Assembly (NCBI RefSeq): GCF_023952475.1
Contig: NZ_JALHRX010000015.1
Span: forward strand, 91,426-155,425
From: Cupriavidus sp. WGlv3
Lineage (GTDB): Bacteria; Pseudomonadota; Gammaproteobacteria; Burkholderiales; Burkholderiaceae
Direction: 5' to 3'
Length of the DNA stretch: 64,000 bases
The translations under genes were made by a program, and so were the position numbers. This document shows positions 46,537 to 59,661 of the stretch, piece by piece. How positions within the stretch are numbered: position 1 is the stretch's first letter; every line of letters begins with the position of its first letter. The notes below the pieces were generated by a model. The model saw only the letters and a list, made by a program, of their open reading frames with translations, searched no databases and had not been told where the DNA came from.

Positions 46537-47415
46537 ATGTGCCGCTGGCTGGCTTATTCGGGCAAATCCGTTGCATTGGAGACGGTGCTGTTCCAGCCGG
46601 AACACTCGCTGATCGACCAGAGCCTGAACTCCCGGCTGGGTCATACCACCACCAACGGCGACGGCTTCGGCGTCGGCTGGTACGGGCGCCATGCCGAGGT
46701 GCCGTTCCGCTACCGCTGCCTGCACCCGGCGTGGAGCGACACCAACCTGCGCGAGACCGCCAGGGCGGTGCGCGCGCCGATGTTCGTCGCGCACGTGCGC
46801 GCCGCCACCGGCACGCCGACGCAGGAAACCAACTGCCATCCGTTCCGCTTCGGCCGCTGGCTGTTCGTCCACAACGGCCTGATCCGCGACTATCCGCTGG
46901 TGCGGCGCGACCTGATGATGGCGGTGGCGCCGCACCTGTTCCGCTGGATCGAGGGCTCGACCGATTCCGAGGTGATGTTCTTCCTGGCGCTGACCTTCGG
47001 GCTGGAGCGCGACCCGGTCGGCGCGCTGGAGCAGATGGCCGGGCTGATCGAGGACGTCGGCCAGCGCCACGACGTGCAGTTCCCGCTCAACATGACGGTG
47101 TGCGTGACCGACGGCCGGCAGATCGTGGCGGTGCGCTATTCGAGCGAGACCAACTCGCGCTCGCTGTTCCACAGCACCTCGTTCCGGCAGCTGCGCGAAC
47201 TCTATCCGGACGACCCGCGCATCGCCGCCGCGGGCGACGACGCCTTCCTGGTGCTGTCGGAGCCGCTGATCGACGTGCAGGGCGTGTGGGAGGAGATTCC
47301 CGAGGGCACCATCCTGGTGGCGCGCGGCGGCGAGATCGACCGCCACCGCTTCGTGCCGCGCCTGCCGAGCCAGCCGGCATTGCATCCGGCCCAGGGCGAC
47401 GCGGCCGCGGGCTGA
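46537..47415 (+). CDS. Class II glutamine amidotransferase (YafJ-type)
   Basis: 292 residues. The Met is followed by Cys2, the nucleophile of Ntn-type glutaminases, with G-H-T-T-T-N-G-D-G-F-G-V-G-W-Y and V-H-N-G-L as oxyanion and substrate regions. The partner reaction is unknown. A strong AAGGAGGAG precedes the ATG. EgtC is also in this family, but nothing here ties the protein to ergothioneine. It faces the convergent membrane protein gene. Confidence 0.9.
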   Translation: MCRWLAYSGKSVALETVLFQPEHSLIDQSLNSRLGHTTTNGDGFGVGWYGRHAEVPFRYRCLHPAWSDTNLRETARAVRAPMFVAHVRAATGTPTQETNCHPFRFGRWLFVHNGLIRDYPLVRRDLMMAVAPHLFRWIEGSTDSEVMFFLALTFGLERDPVGALEQMAGLIEDVGQRHDVQFPLNMTVCVTDGRQIVAVRYSSETNSRSLFHSTSFRQLRELYPDDPRIAAAGDDAFLVLSEPLIDVQGVWEEIPEGTILVARGGEIDRHRFVPRLPSQPALHPAQGDAAAG

Positions 47416-47448
47416 GGGGGCTGGCCCAGCGGCACCAGGCTAGCCTCA
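47413..47448. terminator. Candidate bidirectional hairpin spanning both stop codons
   Basis: Outer stem TGAGG/CCTCA and inner stem CTGGCC/GGCTAG (one G-U pair), separated on the left by a GGG bulge, contain the stop codons of the two convergent genes. There is no U-run. It could end both transcripts. Confidence 0.4.
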
Positions 47449-49902
47449 GGGGCACGCCAGCGCGGCAGCGGCATACAGCAGCAGCGCCACCAGCACCACC
47501 ACGGTAAAGCCGGCGTGGATCGCCAGCAGCGTGGCGAGCACCGCCGCCACCACCGAGGCACAGGCGTTGATGCCCCAGGCCCACGGCACCAGCTTGTTGT
47601 CGCGCGCGGCGAGCCCGGACAGGCCGAGCGGGAACGGCATCCCCATCAGGAAGGCCAGCGGCGCGATCAGCGCCACCGCAATGGCGACGCGGGCGGGATC
47701 CGGCCACGCAATCAGCAGCGGGAACACCACGGGCAGCGCCGCCAGGTAGAGCAACGCCACGGCGCATACGCCGCCGATTGCCAGCGCCACCTGGCGCCGG
47801 CCGCGCCGCGGGCCGGCGCGCACGGGCAGGCGTGGGGCAAAGCGGCTGCCCAGCCCGGCAAAGCACAGGAACGCGCACAGCACCACCGCCACGGCATAGA
47901 GCGGATGGCTCAGGAACAGGATGAATTTCTGGATAAAGGCGATCTCGACGAACATGAAGCCAAGGCCGACCGCGACGAAGTAGAAGCCGGTGCGCGCGGC
48001 CGGTACCAGTGGCGCCGGCGCGCGCCGCCGCAGCACCCGCAGCGGTACGCCGATCAGCAGCAGCGCCGCGGCCGTGGCCTGCAGCAACGTCGCCACCAGC
48101 ACCGGATAGCCCCAGTCCAGCAAGGGCAGCCCGCCCTGCGCCTTCAGCGAGATCAGCTCCGGCAGCGTGCGCCATTTGAAGAAGTGGAAGAAGTAGGGCC
48201 GGTCGTCGGTGGCGGGGCGCACGTCGAACTTGTAGCGCGACACGAACAGCTCGCGCTCGGGGCCGAGCAGCGCCTGCGCGGCGGCGAAGAAGTCCGGCTG
48301 GTCGAGCACGTTGTAGCGGTTGGCCGCGCCAGGCCGGATGCCGGGATGGTATTCGACGTCGAACGAGCGCGCGCGGCTGAAGTCGAGCAGCGCGCCGATT
48401 TCCGCGGGCTGGAAATCGCCTTGCTTGACCACCAGCGTGGCCGTGTTCCAGCCGCGCACCAGCACCAGCCGGCGCGACGGATCGGGCACGCCCGCGCGCG
48501 CCATCGCCGCCACGGCGGTGGCGAACAGTTTCGGGATATCTCGCGGCGGCAGCGAGACCCAGCGCGTGATCGCCAGCAGGCCGCCGGGCCGCAGGTGACG
48601 CAGATATTCCTCGAACGCTTCCACGGTATAGAGGTAGCTTTCGGAGAGCGCATACAGGCCCGCCGACGAGGTGCTGAAGGAATCCAGCAGCGCCACCTGG
48701 ATCAGGTCGTAGCGCTGCCGGCTGGCCGCCAGGAAGCCCCGCGCCTCGCCGACATGCACCTGCACCCCGGCCGCGCTGTACGGCTGGCCCGAAAACGCGC
48801 CGAAGCGGTCCTGCACCAGCGCGATCACCTGCGGGTTCAGCTCGACGGCATCGACCGCGCTGGCGCCGTGGTAGAGCGCCTGCAGCACGTCGGCGCCGGC
48901 GCCGCTGCCCAGCACCAGCACGCGCGGCGCCTGCAGCAGGTGGTACGGTAGCGCCGAGGTCAGGTCGCCCAGGTAGGCCAGCGGCTCGCGCCGGCCGTCA
49001 TGGCGGTTGAGCGCGCTCAGGCCGTCGCCGTCGGTAAACACGGCAAGCTGCGGCGGCGGTTCCGCGGTGGCGTTCAGGCTGAGCCCCGGCGCATGGCGCA
49101 GCGGGATCGACGGACTCTCAACCACCGTGACCTGGCCGAGGGGACTGGAGCGCTGCGCCACCACGCGCGCGTCGCCGACGCGCAGCGCCTGGCTCAGCTC
49201 CTTGTACTCCGACGGCCGCAATGCCATCCAGCTGCCGGGGATGGCCGCCGGCACGGCTGCCATCGCCAGCAGCAGCGCCGGCAGCCAGGGGCGATTGGAG
49301 CGGTAGGAGCGGCATTCGAAGCAGGCCAGCGCCGCGGCCGCCATGCCCGCCATGCTGACCAGGCGCAGGGCATCGACCGGAGCCAGCACGAACAGCGCGG
49401 CGATGATGCCCAGGCTGCCCAGCCCGGCGCCAAGGATATCGAAGCTGTAGAGCCGGGGCACCTGCAGCGGGAAGCGCGCAAAGCTCAAACACACGCTGGT
49501 GGCCGCGCACAGGAAGGGCACGAACAGCAGCAGGTAGATCGCCACCAGGCGCAGCGGCTGTGTGAGCTCCCACAGGATTTCCAGCGGGTTGAAGCCGACC
49601 CGCTGCGCAAGCTCGAAGCAGGCCAGGGCGCTGATGCCGAACAGCAGCGCGCCGCCGGCAAACACCGGCACGAAATGCCGCACCAGCACCGGCTGCGCCA
49701 GTGCCACCAGCGCCCCCGCGGCGCCGTAGCCGAGCAAGGCCACGCTGATCATCATGTAGGCGAAGTGATGCCACAGGATGATCGAAAGCAGCCGCATCAG
49801 CAGGATTTCGTAGCCGAGCGCGGCGGCGGAGAGCAGGGCCAGGGCAAACAGCGGCGGGCGTGGCACCGCGCTCGTCGCGCTCGTCGTGCTTATCGGGCTC
49901 AT
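47446..49902 (-). CDS. Polytopic membrane protein with spermidine-synthase-like methyltransferase fold
   Basis: 818 residues: about six N-terminal helices, a central SAM/dcSAM-binding-type Rossmann domain with V-L-V-L-G-S-G-A-G-A-D near residue 320-340, and six C-terminal helices. It is of the same broad class as the fused protein at 35388 but differently built (soluble domain in the middle). Substrate unknown. It lies 30 bases after the isoaspartyl methyltransferase gene on the same strand. Confidence 0.75.
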   Translation of the reverse strand: MSPISTTSATSAVPRPPLFALALLSAAALGYEILLMRLLSIILWHHFAYMMISVALLGYGAAGALVALAQPVLVRHFVPVFAGGALLFGISALACFELAQRVGFNPLEILWELTQPLRLVAIYLLLFVPFLCAATSVCLSFARFPLQVPRLYSFDILGAGLGSLGIIAALFVLAPVDALRLVSMAGMAAAALACFECRSYRSNRPWLPALLLAMAAVPAAIPGSWMALRPSEYKELSQALRVGDARVVAQRSSPLGQVTVVESPSIPLRHAPGLSLNATAEPPPQLAVFTDGDGLSALNRHDGRREPLAYLGDLTSALPYHLLQAPRVLVLGSGAGADVLQALYHGASAVDAVELNPQVIALVQDRFGAFSGQPYSAAGVQVHVGEARGFLAASRQRYDLIQVALLDSFSTSSAGLYALSESYLYTVEAFEEYLRHLRPGGLLAITRWVSLPPRDIPKLFATAVAAMARAGVPDPSRRLVLVRGWNTATLVVKQGDFQPAEIGALLDFSRARSFDVEYHPGIRPGAANRYNVLDQPDFFAAAQALLGPERELFVSRYKFDVRPATDDRPYFFHFFKWRTLPELISLKAQGGLPLLDWGYPVLVATLLQATAAALLLIGVPLRVLRRRAPAPLVPAARTGFYFVAVGLGFMFVEIAFIQKFILFLSHPLYAVAVVLCAFLCFAGLGSRFAPRLPVRAGPRRGRRQVALAIGGVCAVALLYLAALPVVFPLLIAWPDPARVAIAVALIAPLAFLMGMPFPLGLSGLAARDNKLVPWAWGINACASVVAAVLATLLAIHAGFTVVVLVALLLYAAAALACP

Positions 49903-49932
49903 CGCATGAAGCGGCCCGCCGGGTGCCGCGCC

Positions 49933-50706
49933 TCAGTGCTTGCCGACCAGCGGCACGAAGCGCACCGGCAGGATCTGCCGGGTACTGACGCTGCCGTCCG
50001 CGGACTTTTCGACCAGCAACAGGTACTGCGTCAGGAACTGCGCGCCCACCGGGATCACCATGCGCCCGCCCGGCTTGAGCTGCCGGATCAGCGGCGGCGG
50101 CACGTGGCTGGCCGCGGCGGTGACGACGATGGCGTCATAGGGGGCATGCTCGTCCCAGCCGTAGTAGCCGTCGCCCACCTTGCACGCCACCTGCCGGTAG
50201 GCCAGCCGCTTCAGGCGCTCGCAGGCCTGGCGCCCGAGCGGCTCGATGATCTCGATGGTGTAGACCGCGCGCGCCAGCTGGCTCAGCACCGCGGCCTGGT
50301 AGCCGGAGCCGGTGCCGATCTCGAGCACGCTGTCGCCCGGCTGGACCCGCAGCAGGTCGGTCATCAGCGCCACGATATACGGCTGCGAAATGGTCTGGCC
50401 ATGGCCGATCGGCAATGGCCGGTTCTCGTAGGCGTGCGGCTTCTGCGGGTCCGGCACGAACTCATGGCGGGGCACCTGGCCCATTACGGCCATCACGCCG
50501 GGGGCGATGCCGTGGCTGCGGTTCTGCACGCCGGCGCCGGCGTCGATCGCGGCAATCTCGCTGACCATCTCCGCGCGCTGCTTCAGCCGTGCATCGTCGG
50601 CCGCGCGGCACAGCCCGGCCGATGCCATGGCGGCAACGGCGAGCAAGGCAATAAAGGGATGACGGCTGGACGGCTGCACGATGGACCCCAGGGAGCCTAC
50701 CGTCAT
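49933..50706 (-). CDS. pcm: Exported protein-L-isoaspartate O-methyltransferase
   Basis: 257 residues. The methyltransferase core is complete: G-Q-T-I-S-Q-P-Y, V-L-E-I-G-T-G-S-G-Y-Q near 131-141, and I-V-V-T-A-A-A. It methylates isoaspartyl residues for repair. Unlike cytosolic PCM, it starts with a hydrophobic signal segment (about 15-35, ending in R-A-A-D), predicting export to the periplasm, where SAM supply would be a problem. It follows the large Hsp70 gene by 75 bases. Confidence 0.88.
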   Translation of the reverse strand: MTVGSLGSIVQPSSRHPFIALLAVAAMASAGLCRAADDARLKQRAEMVSEIAAIDAGAGVQNRSHGIAPGVMAVMGQVPRHEFVPDPQKPHAYENRPLPIGHGQTISQPYIVALMTDLLRVQPGDSVLEIGTGSGYQAAVLSQLARAVYTIEIIEPLGRQACERLKRLAYRQVACKVGDGYYGWDEHAPYDAIVVTAAASHVPPPLIRQLKPGGRMVIPVGAQFLTQYLLLVEKSADGSVSTRQILPVRFVPLVGKH

Positions 50707-50781
50707 CGTAGGTCATCGGCTGCGCCGGCGCCGGCAAGTGGCAAACGAGGCGCTTGCGGGCACTCGCCGGCCCTGGGCGGG

Positions 50782-53602
50782 CTAGCCCGCGATCAGCTTT
50801 AGGCCGGCCGGCAGCGCCTCGCCGAATACCCGTCCCTCGTCCGCGGCGTCGAGTTCCACTACCTCGCGCACCATCGCGATCCAGCCGGGCGGCGCGTTGG
50901 CGGCTTCCAGCCGGCGCACCACGTTCGCGCGCAGCTCGTCGGGCAGGTCGCGGGTGCGGTCGCCGGTCATGCGGGCGATCTGCACCGCGGCGAACGCGGC
51001 CGGCTCGACCTTTTTCCAGTCGAGCGCGAGGATGGCGTCCAGCCACTGGCCGGCGGTGTCGGCCGGCACCACGCTGTGCGCGCTGCCGTAGAACGGCATG
51101 CGCGCGCCGATGCGGCCCACCGCCCACCAGCCCTGGTTGTTCTCGGACGGCTTGCGCAGCCGGGTCAGCAGCCAGTCGGCCAGCTCGGTCTTGGCGTCGA
51201 CGGGCAGGCGCTCGAGCGAGCCGGCCAGCCGCACCATGTCGGCATAGCCGCCCCGGGTGGGCCCGGCCGGTTTCTTGAAGTGCGCGCTGCCTGGTGGCTG
51301 CAGGTAGAAGGCCATGTCTTCCAGCAGGCGCAGCTGGGCGCTTTCGTCGAGCCCGCCGGCGGCGCGCCGCCACAGCGTCCACCATTCCGACCAGTTCTGG
51401 CTTTCGTTGACGTACTGGATGCCCTGGTCGTACTGCGACCACAGCTGCGCGACGCGCCATTCGTCGAGCGGATAGCCAAAGCCGGGGCGCACGCAATAGC
51501 CCGCCAGGTTCAGCCACAGGCGCTCATGGTCCGCCGTGCGGCGGCGGCGCCTGGCGCGCTCCCACAAGGCGCCGAACAGCTCGCGCAGCAGTGCGCTGTC
51601 CCACTGCTCGCGCGCGCCCAGGATCTGCTCCAGCTGCGCGCGCAGGCGCTTGACTTCCTTCGGCCCGACCTCCTGCGAACGCGCGCCGAAGGTGCGGTCG
51701 ATCAGTTCCAAAGCCTGCGGCAGCGACGGGTGGGCCGTTGGCGCCGGGGGCGCCGCCGCGGCGTCGTTGCCGCGCAGCTGGAACTCGAGGCGCCAGCGCT
51801 GCGCGGCATCGCCGGTATTGATGCAATGGACTTCGAGCGTGCCGACCTCGGTCAGCGACGTGGTGATCTGCACCGGCGTTTCGCGTGGGCCGCCGGCGCC
51901 GCGCGTGGGCACCACGGTGGCGATCGGCGGCAGGCGCACGAAGTCGCCGCCGGACAGGTCGGTCAGCGCGCCGGGCTGGTAGGGCGTCTCGGCCACCGAT
52001 GACACCAGGTGGAACTGCACCGGGTGCCCCAGCCGCAAGGCGAAGGTGTGGTCGCTGAGCGGGATCTCGTGGCCTTCCTCGGTGCCGCGCGGCAGCAGGC
52101 AGATGCCTTGCTGGCCGACAGCGCCATCGTCGAGCACCAGGAAATAGCTGCGCGCCGAGCCGCCGCCGATGCGCGGCGCCTGGCCGGCGCGCGCGCGCGC
52201 ATACGCGACCGCGCCGCGGGCCACGGCAATGTCCGGATCGGCGTTATGCAGCACCTGCAGCGGCGCGCCGCGCCAGCCGCCCAGCGTGTCGGCGATGCGG
52301 TCCGCCAGCGCCTGCGCGCGGAACACGCCGCCGTTGAGCAGCAGGGTGTCGGGCACCGGCAGGGCATCGTCCGGCGCGTTTTCCATGCCGAGCGCGGCGC
52401 GGGCCTGCGCCGCGTGCTGGCCGAGGAAGGCGGCGACGTGGCGGGTCACGGCGGGATCGGCCGCATAGGGCAGGCCGAACTCGACGATGGCGCCGCGCGC
52501 GCGCCGCGGCCGTTCGCTGGCCGGCACGCTGGGGAAGAAGCCGTCGACCACCAGCTGTTCGACTTCCTGTCGCGTCACCGGCACCGAGCGCGCGCCGCCG
52601 ACCAGCCGGGAGCCAGCGCCGAGCAGGGTCACGTTGACGGCCTCGGGCGCATCCGCGCCCAGCAGTTGTTCCTTGGCGGCGCGGCAGCGTGCCACCAGCT
52701 GCGACAGGCTCGCGGCCGACAGGCGCGGCTGCGCCGGTGCGCCGTCGCCCAGGCGCGCTTCGACCTGGTGCGCCAGCCCCAGGTCCATGTTGTCGCCGCC
52801 GAGCATCAGGTGGTTGCCCACCCCGATGCGTGTCAGCTGCGGCTGCCCGTCCTGCATCGCCACGCGTATCAGCGTGAGGTCGGTGGTGCCGCCGCCGACG
52901 TCGCAGATCAGCACCAGGCGGGTTTGCGCGAGGTCCTGTTCCAGCGTGTGGCGATGGTGGAACAGCCAGTCGTAGAGCGCGGCCTGCGGCTCTTCCAGCA
53001 GGCGCAGCGTGGGCAGGCCGGCGAGGCGCGCGGCTTCGAGCGTCAGCGCGCGCGCGCCCTCGTCGAACGACGCCGGCACGGTCAGCACCACGTCCTGCTG
53101 TTCGAGCGGCGCGTCGGGAAAGCGGTGGTTCCAGGCCGCGCAGACGTAGCCGAGATAGCTCGCGCTGGCGACTACCGGCGAAATCTTGTCGAGGTCCTCC
53201 TCGCCGCCCCAGGGCAGGATCGGCGCGGTGCGGTCGACCGAGGCATGCGACAGCCAGCTCTTGGCGCTGGCCACCAGCCGGCCCGGCACCTGCGCGCCCA
53301 GCGTCGCCGCGAGGCGGCCGAACACGGTGCGGCGTGCGGCCGCGGCGGCGGCCGATTGCCAGGGCAGCTGCAGGTCATCGCCATTGAGCTCGCCCGGCGC
53401 CGCGTGGTAGCGCAGCGAGGGCAGCAGGGGGCGGGGCGCGACCTCGCCCGGCGCGACCAACTGGTCGATGTCGAACACGCGGATATCGTCGGAGCCGGCC
53501 CGGGCGTAGGCCACCACCGTGTTGCTGGTGCCAAGGTCGATGCCGACGATGTATTGCTTCATCGACTGCTTCGTCGACTGCTTGATCGCCGCTGCCGCGG
53601 CT

Positions 53603-53610
<8 letters not shown>
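50782..53610 (-). CDS. Large divergent Hsp70 protein
   Basis: 942 residues. The N-terminal ATPase fold has G-I-D-L-G-T-S-N-T near 23-31, C-D-V-G-G-G-T-T-D-L and G-G-D-N-M-D-L. The region after about 580 differs from DnaK and ends in a long helical extension, probably DUF3731. No J-domain or GrpE gene is nearby. Met at 53610 or 53562 (MKQYIVGIDLG) are both possible; 53610 is kept as it overlaps the preceding gene by 8 bases. Confidence 0.85.
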
Positions 53611-55467
<1,857 letters not shown>

Positions 55468-55471
<4 letters not shown>

Positions 55472-56049
55472 AGCTCGACCTCGGCGGGGGCGATCACGCT
55501 GGCGTCGTGGCGCTCGGCCAGGCGCGGCAGGCGCACTTCCTCGACCTTCCAGCCGCGATGGCTGATGGCGCCATGGAACGGCGCGCTGCCGACCACGTTG
55601 CCGGTCAGGCGGACTGCGCTGGCGTCGAAGCCGTCGGCCAGCGTCACGCGGCTGCCCTCGGCTTCCTCGCGCACCGGGCGGATGGTGAAATGCTCGCGCA
55701 GCACCGCGCGGCAGCCATCGTGCACCAGGCGCGCGGCGGCGCCGATCTCGGCGTCGGCATAGCGCGCGATGTCTTCCTCGACGAAGTCGACGAAGCGGGC
55801 GTCGCGCTGCAGCAGTCCGAGCAATTGCAGCGCGGCCACCGGGCTGGCTTCCTTCAGCGCGGGCGCGGGCTCGGCAACCGGCGCGGAAACCGGTGCAGCA
55901 GCCGGCGCAGGGGCAGGTGCCTCAGCCGCTTGCACGCCCGCGCGCAGGCGCTTGATGCCGGCGGCCAGCTCGCGGTTGCCAAGGATCGCGAAGAACGTGC
56001 CCATGGCAAGCGAGAGCCTGCCAAAGAAAGAGAGGTTCGGGTCAGGCAT
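55468..56049 (-). CDS. DUF2760 protein
   Basis: 193 residues: an N-terminal part with conserved S-F-F-G-R-L, an Ala/Pro linker (about 45-65), then the DUF2760 core with H-R-G-W-K-V-E-E near the C-terminus. Family members are encoded beside Hsp70-like genes. It starts 38 bases after the sigma factor gene and overlaps the next Hsp70 gene by ATGA. Function unknown; an adaptor or substrate-delivery role is inferred from linkage. Confidence 0.82.
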
Positions 56050-56087
56050 GGATAACACTCCTCTGTGCGCGGATGGCGGAGGCCCGC

Positions 56088-58055
<1,968 letters not shown>

Positions 58056-58202
58056 TGACTGCTGTTTCCTTCGTGCATCGCGTTTCGACGGCAGTGCGCA
58101 CGAGGGCGCGCGTGATTCCAACCTGCTGTCAAGGCTCGCGTGGGGTTCGGCGGGGGCGGGGCGGATAACCGTACGCCGCGGCCGTTTGAATAGGGGCCGC
58201 AT

Positions 58203-58208
58203 ATTCTA
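58203..58208 (-). promoter_or_regulatory. Candidate -10 of the rpoD-like gene
   Basis: On the minus strand this reads TAGAAT. A perfect 6-3-6 dyad, TGCTGC/GCAGCA, lies just upstream at 58216-58230, overlapping the spacer and the expected -35 position, so a regulator may act there. The -35 itself is unclear. Confidence 0.3.
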
Positions 58209-58343
58209 CAGCCATTGCTGCGTCGCAGCAGGTATCGGGCCCGGAATGCGTGGCGGCTAGTCTGCCGGAATGCGGGGTATTTGCAACAGCAAGCGCTGAA
58301 AAGCGCGGCAGAAGCCGCTGCTGTGGCGGAAATTGCCAGTGCC

Positions 58344-58374
58344 GGCCGGCCCGGCCGCCGCGCTACGGCCGGCC
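58344..58374 (-). terminator. GC hairpin downstream of the Lrp gene
   Basis: GGCCGGCC at 58344-58351 and again at 58367-58374 (self-complementary 8-mers) form a stem with a 15-base loop, directly after the Lrp stop. No U-run follows. It separates Lrp from the sigma factor gene. Confidence 0.35.
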
Positions 58375-58384
58375 AAGTGCCGCC

Positions 58385-58843
58385 TCAGGCATAGTCCAGG
58401 GGCAGCGCGGTGGTGTACTTGATCTGCTCCATCGCGAAGCTGGAGCTGACGTCGGCCAGCTCGGCGCCCTGGATCAGCTTCTTGTAGACGCGGTCGTAGG
58501 CGGCGATATCGGGCACCACCACCCGCAGCAGGTAGTCGGTGTCGCCCGCCATGCGATAGAACTCGGTCACTTCCGGGATCGACGACACCAGTCCGTGGAA
58601 CTGCTTGAGCCATTTCACGTTGTGCTGGCTGGTGCGGACGGAGACGAACACGGTGACGCCGGCATTGAGCTTGCCGGCGTCGAGCAGCGCCACGCGCTTG
58701 CGGATCAGGCCGGCTTCCTCCAGCTTCTGGATGCGGCGCCAGCACGGCGTCGAGCTCAGGCCGACCCGCTCGCCGATTTCCGCCACCGGCAGGGTGGCGT
58801 CTTCCTGCAGCAGGGCGAGGATCTGTTTGTCGTAGCGGTCCAT
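58385..58843 (-). CDS. Lrp/AsnC family regulator
   Basis: 152 residues: N-terminal helix-turn-helix (V-G-L-S-S-T-P-C-W-R-R-I-Q-K-L) and a RAM effector domain (G-D-T-D-Y-L-L-R-V-V). It is downstream of the thiol dioxygenase gene, 56 bases away on the same strand, so it may regulate sulfur-amino-acid metabolism. Family members sense amino acids. Full length. Confidence 0.9.
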   Translation of the reverse strand: MDRYDKQILALLQEDATLPVAEIGERVGLSSTPCWRRIQKLEEAGLIRKRVALLDAGKLNAGVTVFVSVRTSQHNVKWLKQFHGLVSSIPEVTEFYRMAGDTDYLLRVVVPDIAAYDRVYKKLIQGAELADVSSSFAMEQIKYTTALPLDYA

Positions 58844-58899
58844 GGCGCGTGGCGGTCAGAGGAGGAAAGGGCGCCCGCACCAGGCGCGCAGCGGGGCGG

Positions 58900-59460
58900 C
58901 TAGGGGTCGGCGCGCACCAGCAGGTTCACGCCGGTCGCGATATGGTCGCGGCTGACCCCGTAGAGATGCAGGGAAACCGCGATTTCGTCGCTGGCGTTGC
59001 CGAGCGCGTGGATATGCTGCAGGCCGCCCGGCACGCTGAAGGTATCGCCCGCGCTGCGCGTGACGGTGTTGGCATGGCGCGCGTGCCGGCTGGCGGGATC
59101 CCACCGGTAGTGCTGCTCGGTCAGGGTGCCGCGCAGCACGCGATAGGCGCACCAGGTGCGGTGGCCATGCACCGGGCTGGCCTGGCCAGGGCGCCAGACC
59201 AGCACCATGGCCGAGAAGCGTTCCAGCGGATCGCCGTAGACCAGGTGCCGGGTATAGGTGTCGGCCGAGCCCAGCAAGGCCCCCGGCGGCAACGCCGTCA
59301 GCAGCGTTTCGGTGTCGGGCAGGTGCTGCGCGATGTGGCTGGCAACCAGGCGCGCGCTGTTGCTGAAGATGTCGGCGAGGTCGAGCGCCAGCCGGTCGAG
59401 CGGGGCGCCGGCCGGCCGGGCGGCAAGAGGGGAGGCGGTAATGGGGGAGGCGGTCGTCAT
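58900..59460 (-). CDS. Cysteine dioxygenase-type thiol dioxygenase
   Basis: 186 residues with a cupin core. Iron ligands are probably His98 and His100 in V-H-G-H-R-T-W-C and His149 or His151 near L-Q-H-I-H. Cys104 lies close to the site used for the Cys-Tyr crosslink in animal enzymes, but spacing differs by one residue, so that is not assured. Substrate may be cysteine or 3-mercaptopropionate. Coupled to the Lrp gene. Confidence 0.82.
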   Translation of the reverse strand: MTTASPITASPLAARPAGAPLDRLALDLADIFSNSARLVASHIAQHLPDTETLLTALPPGALLGSADTYTRHLVYGDPLERFSAMVLVWRPGQASPVHGHRTWCAYRVLRGTLTEQHYRWDPASRHARHANTVTRSAGDTFSVPGGLQHIHALGNASDEIAVSLHLYGVSRDHIATGVNLLVRADP

Positions 59461-59559
59461 GGCGGGCTTCGTCGGCTTGTTCTTGTCTATTCATGATATG
59501 GACCGGCGGTAGCACAGGCATGCAATTTGTCCTTCCAGGCAGGGTTGAATTGTAATCCC

Positions 59560-59587
59560 ATTCCTATAATGGCCAGGTTATTGGAAT
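59560..59587. promoter_or_regulatory. Inverted repeat upstream of the dioxygenase-lrp pair
   Basis: ATTCCTATAA at 59560-59569 pairs with TTATTGGAAT at 59578-59587 (9 of 10 positions), separated by 8 bases, about 100 bases before the dioxygenase start. The symmetry and A/T content suit an Lrp/AsnC site. A plus-strand TATAAT at 59565-59570 within it is part of the symmetry. Confidence 0.4.
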
Positions 59588-59661
59588 TTTGTTCTATCCG
59601 GTCGCCGTTGATGCGATAACGCCCGCTACGGGACGCGGTTGCGGCCTGGGGCGGCGAGGGC

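Noticed and set aside
46537..47415. Class II amidotransferase as EgtC, giving an ergothioneine pathway
   Set aside because: It lies 38 kb from the EgtB-like gene and resembles YafJ; EgtC also needs its own partner.
59565..59570. Plus-strand TATAAT as a promoter for a gene on the plus strand
   Set aside because: No plus-strand gene starts nearby; the bases belong to the inverted repeat upstream of the dioxygenase.
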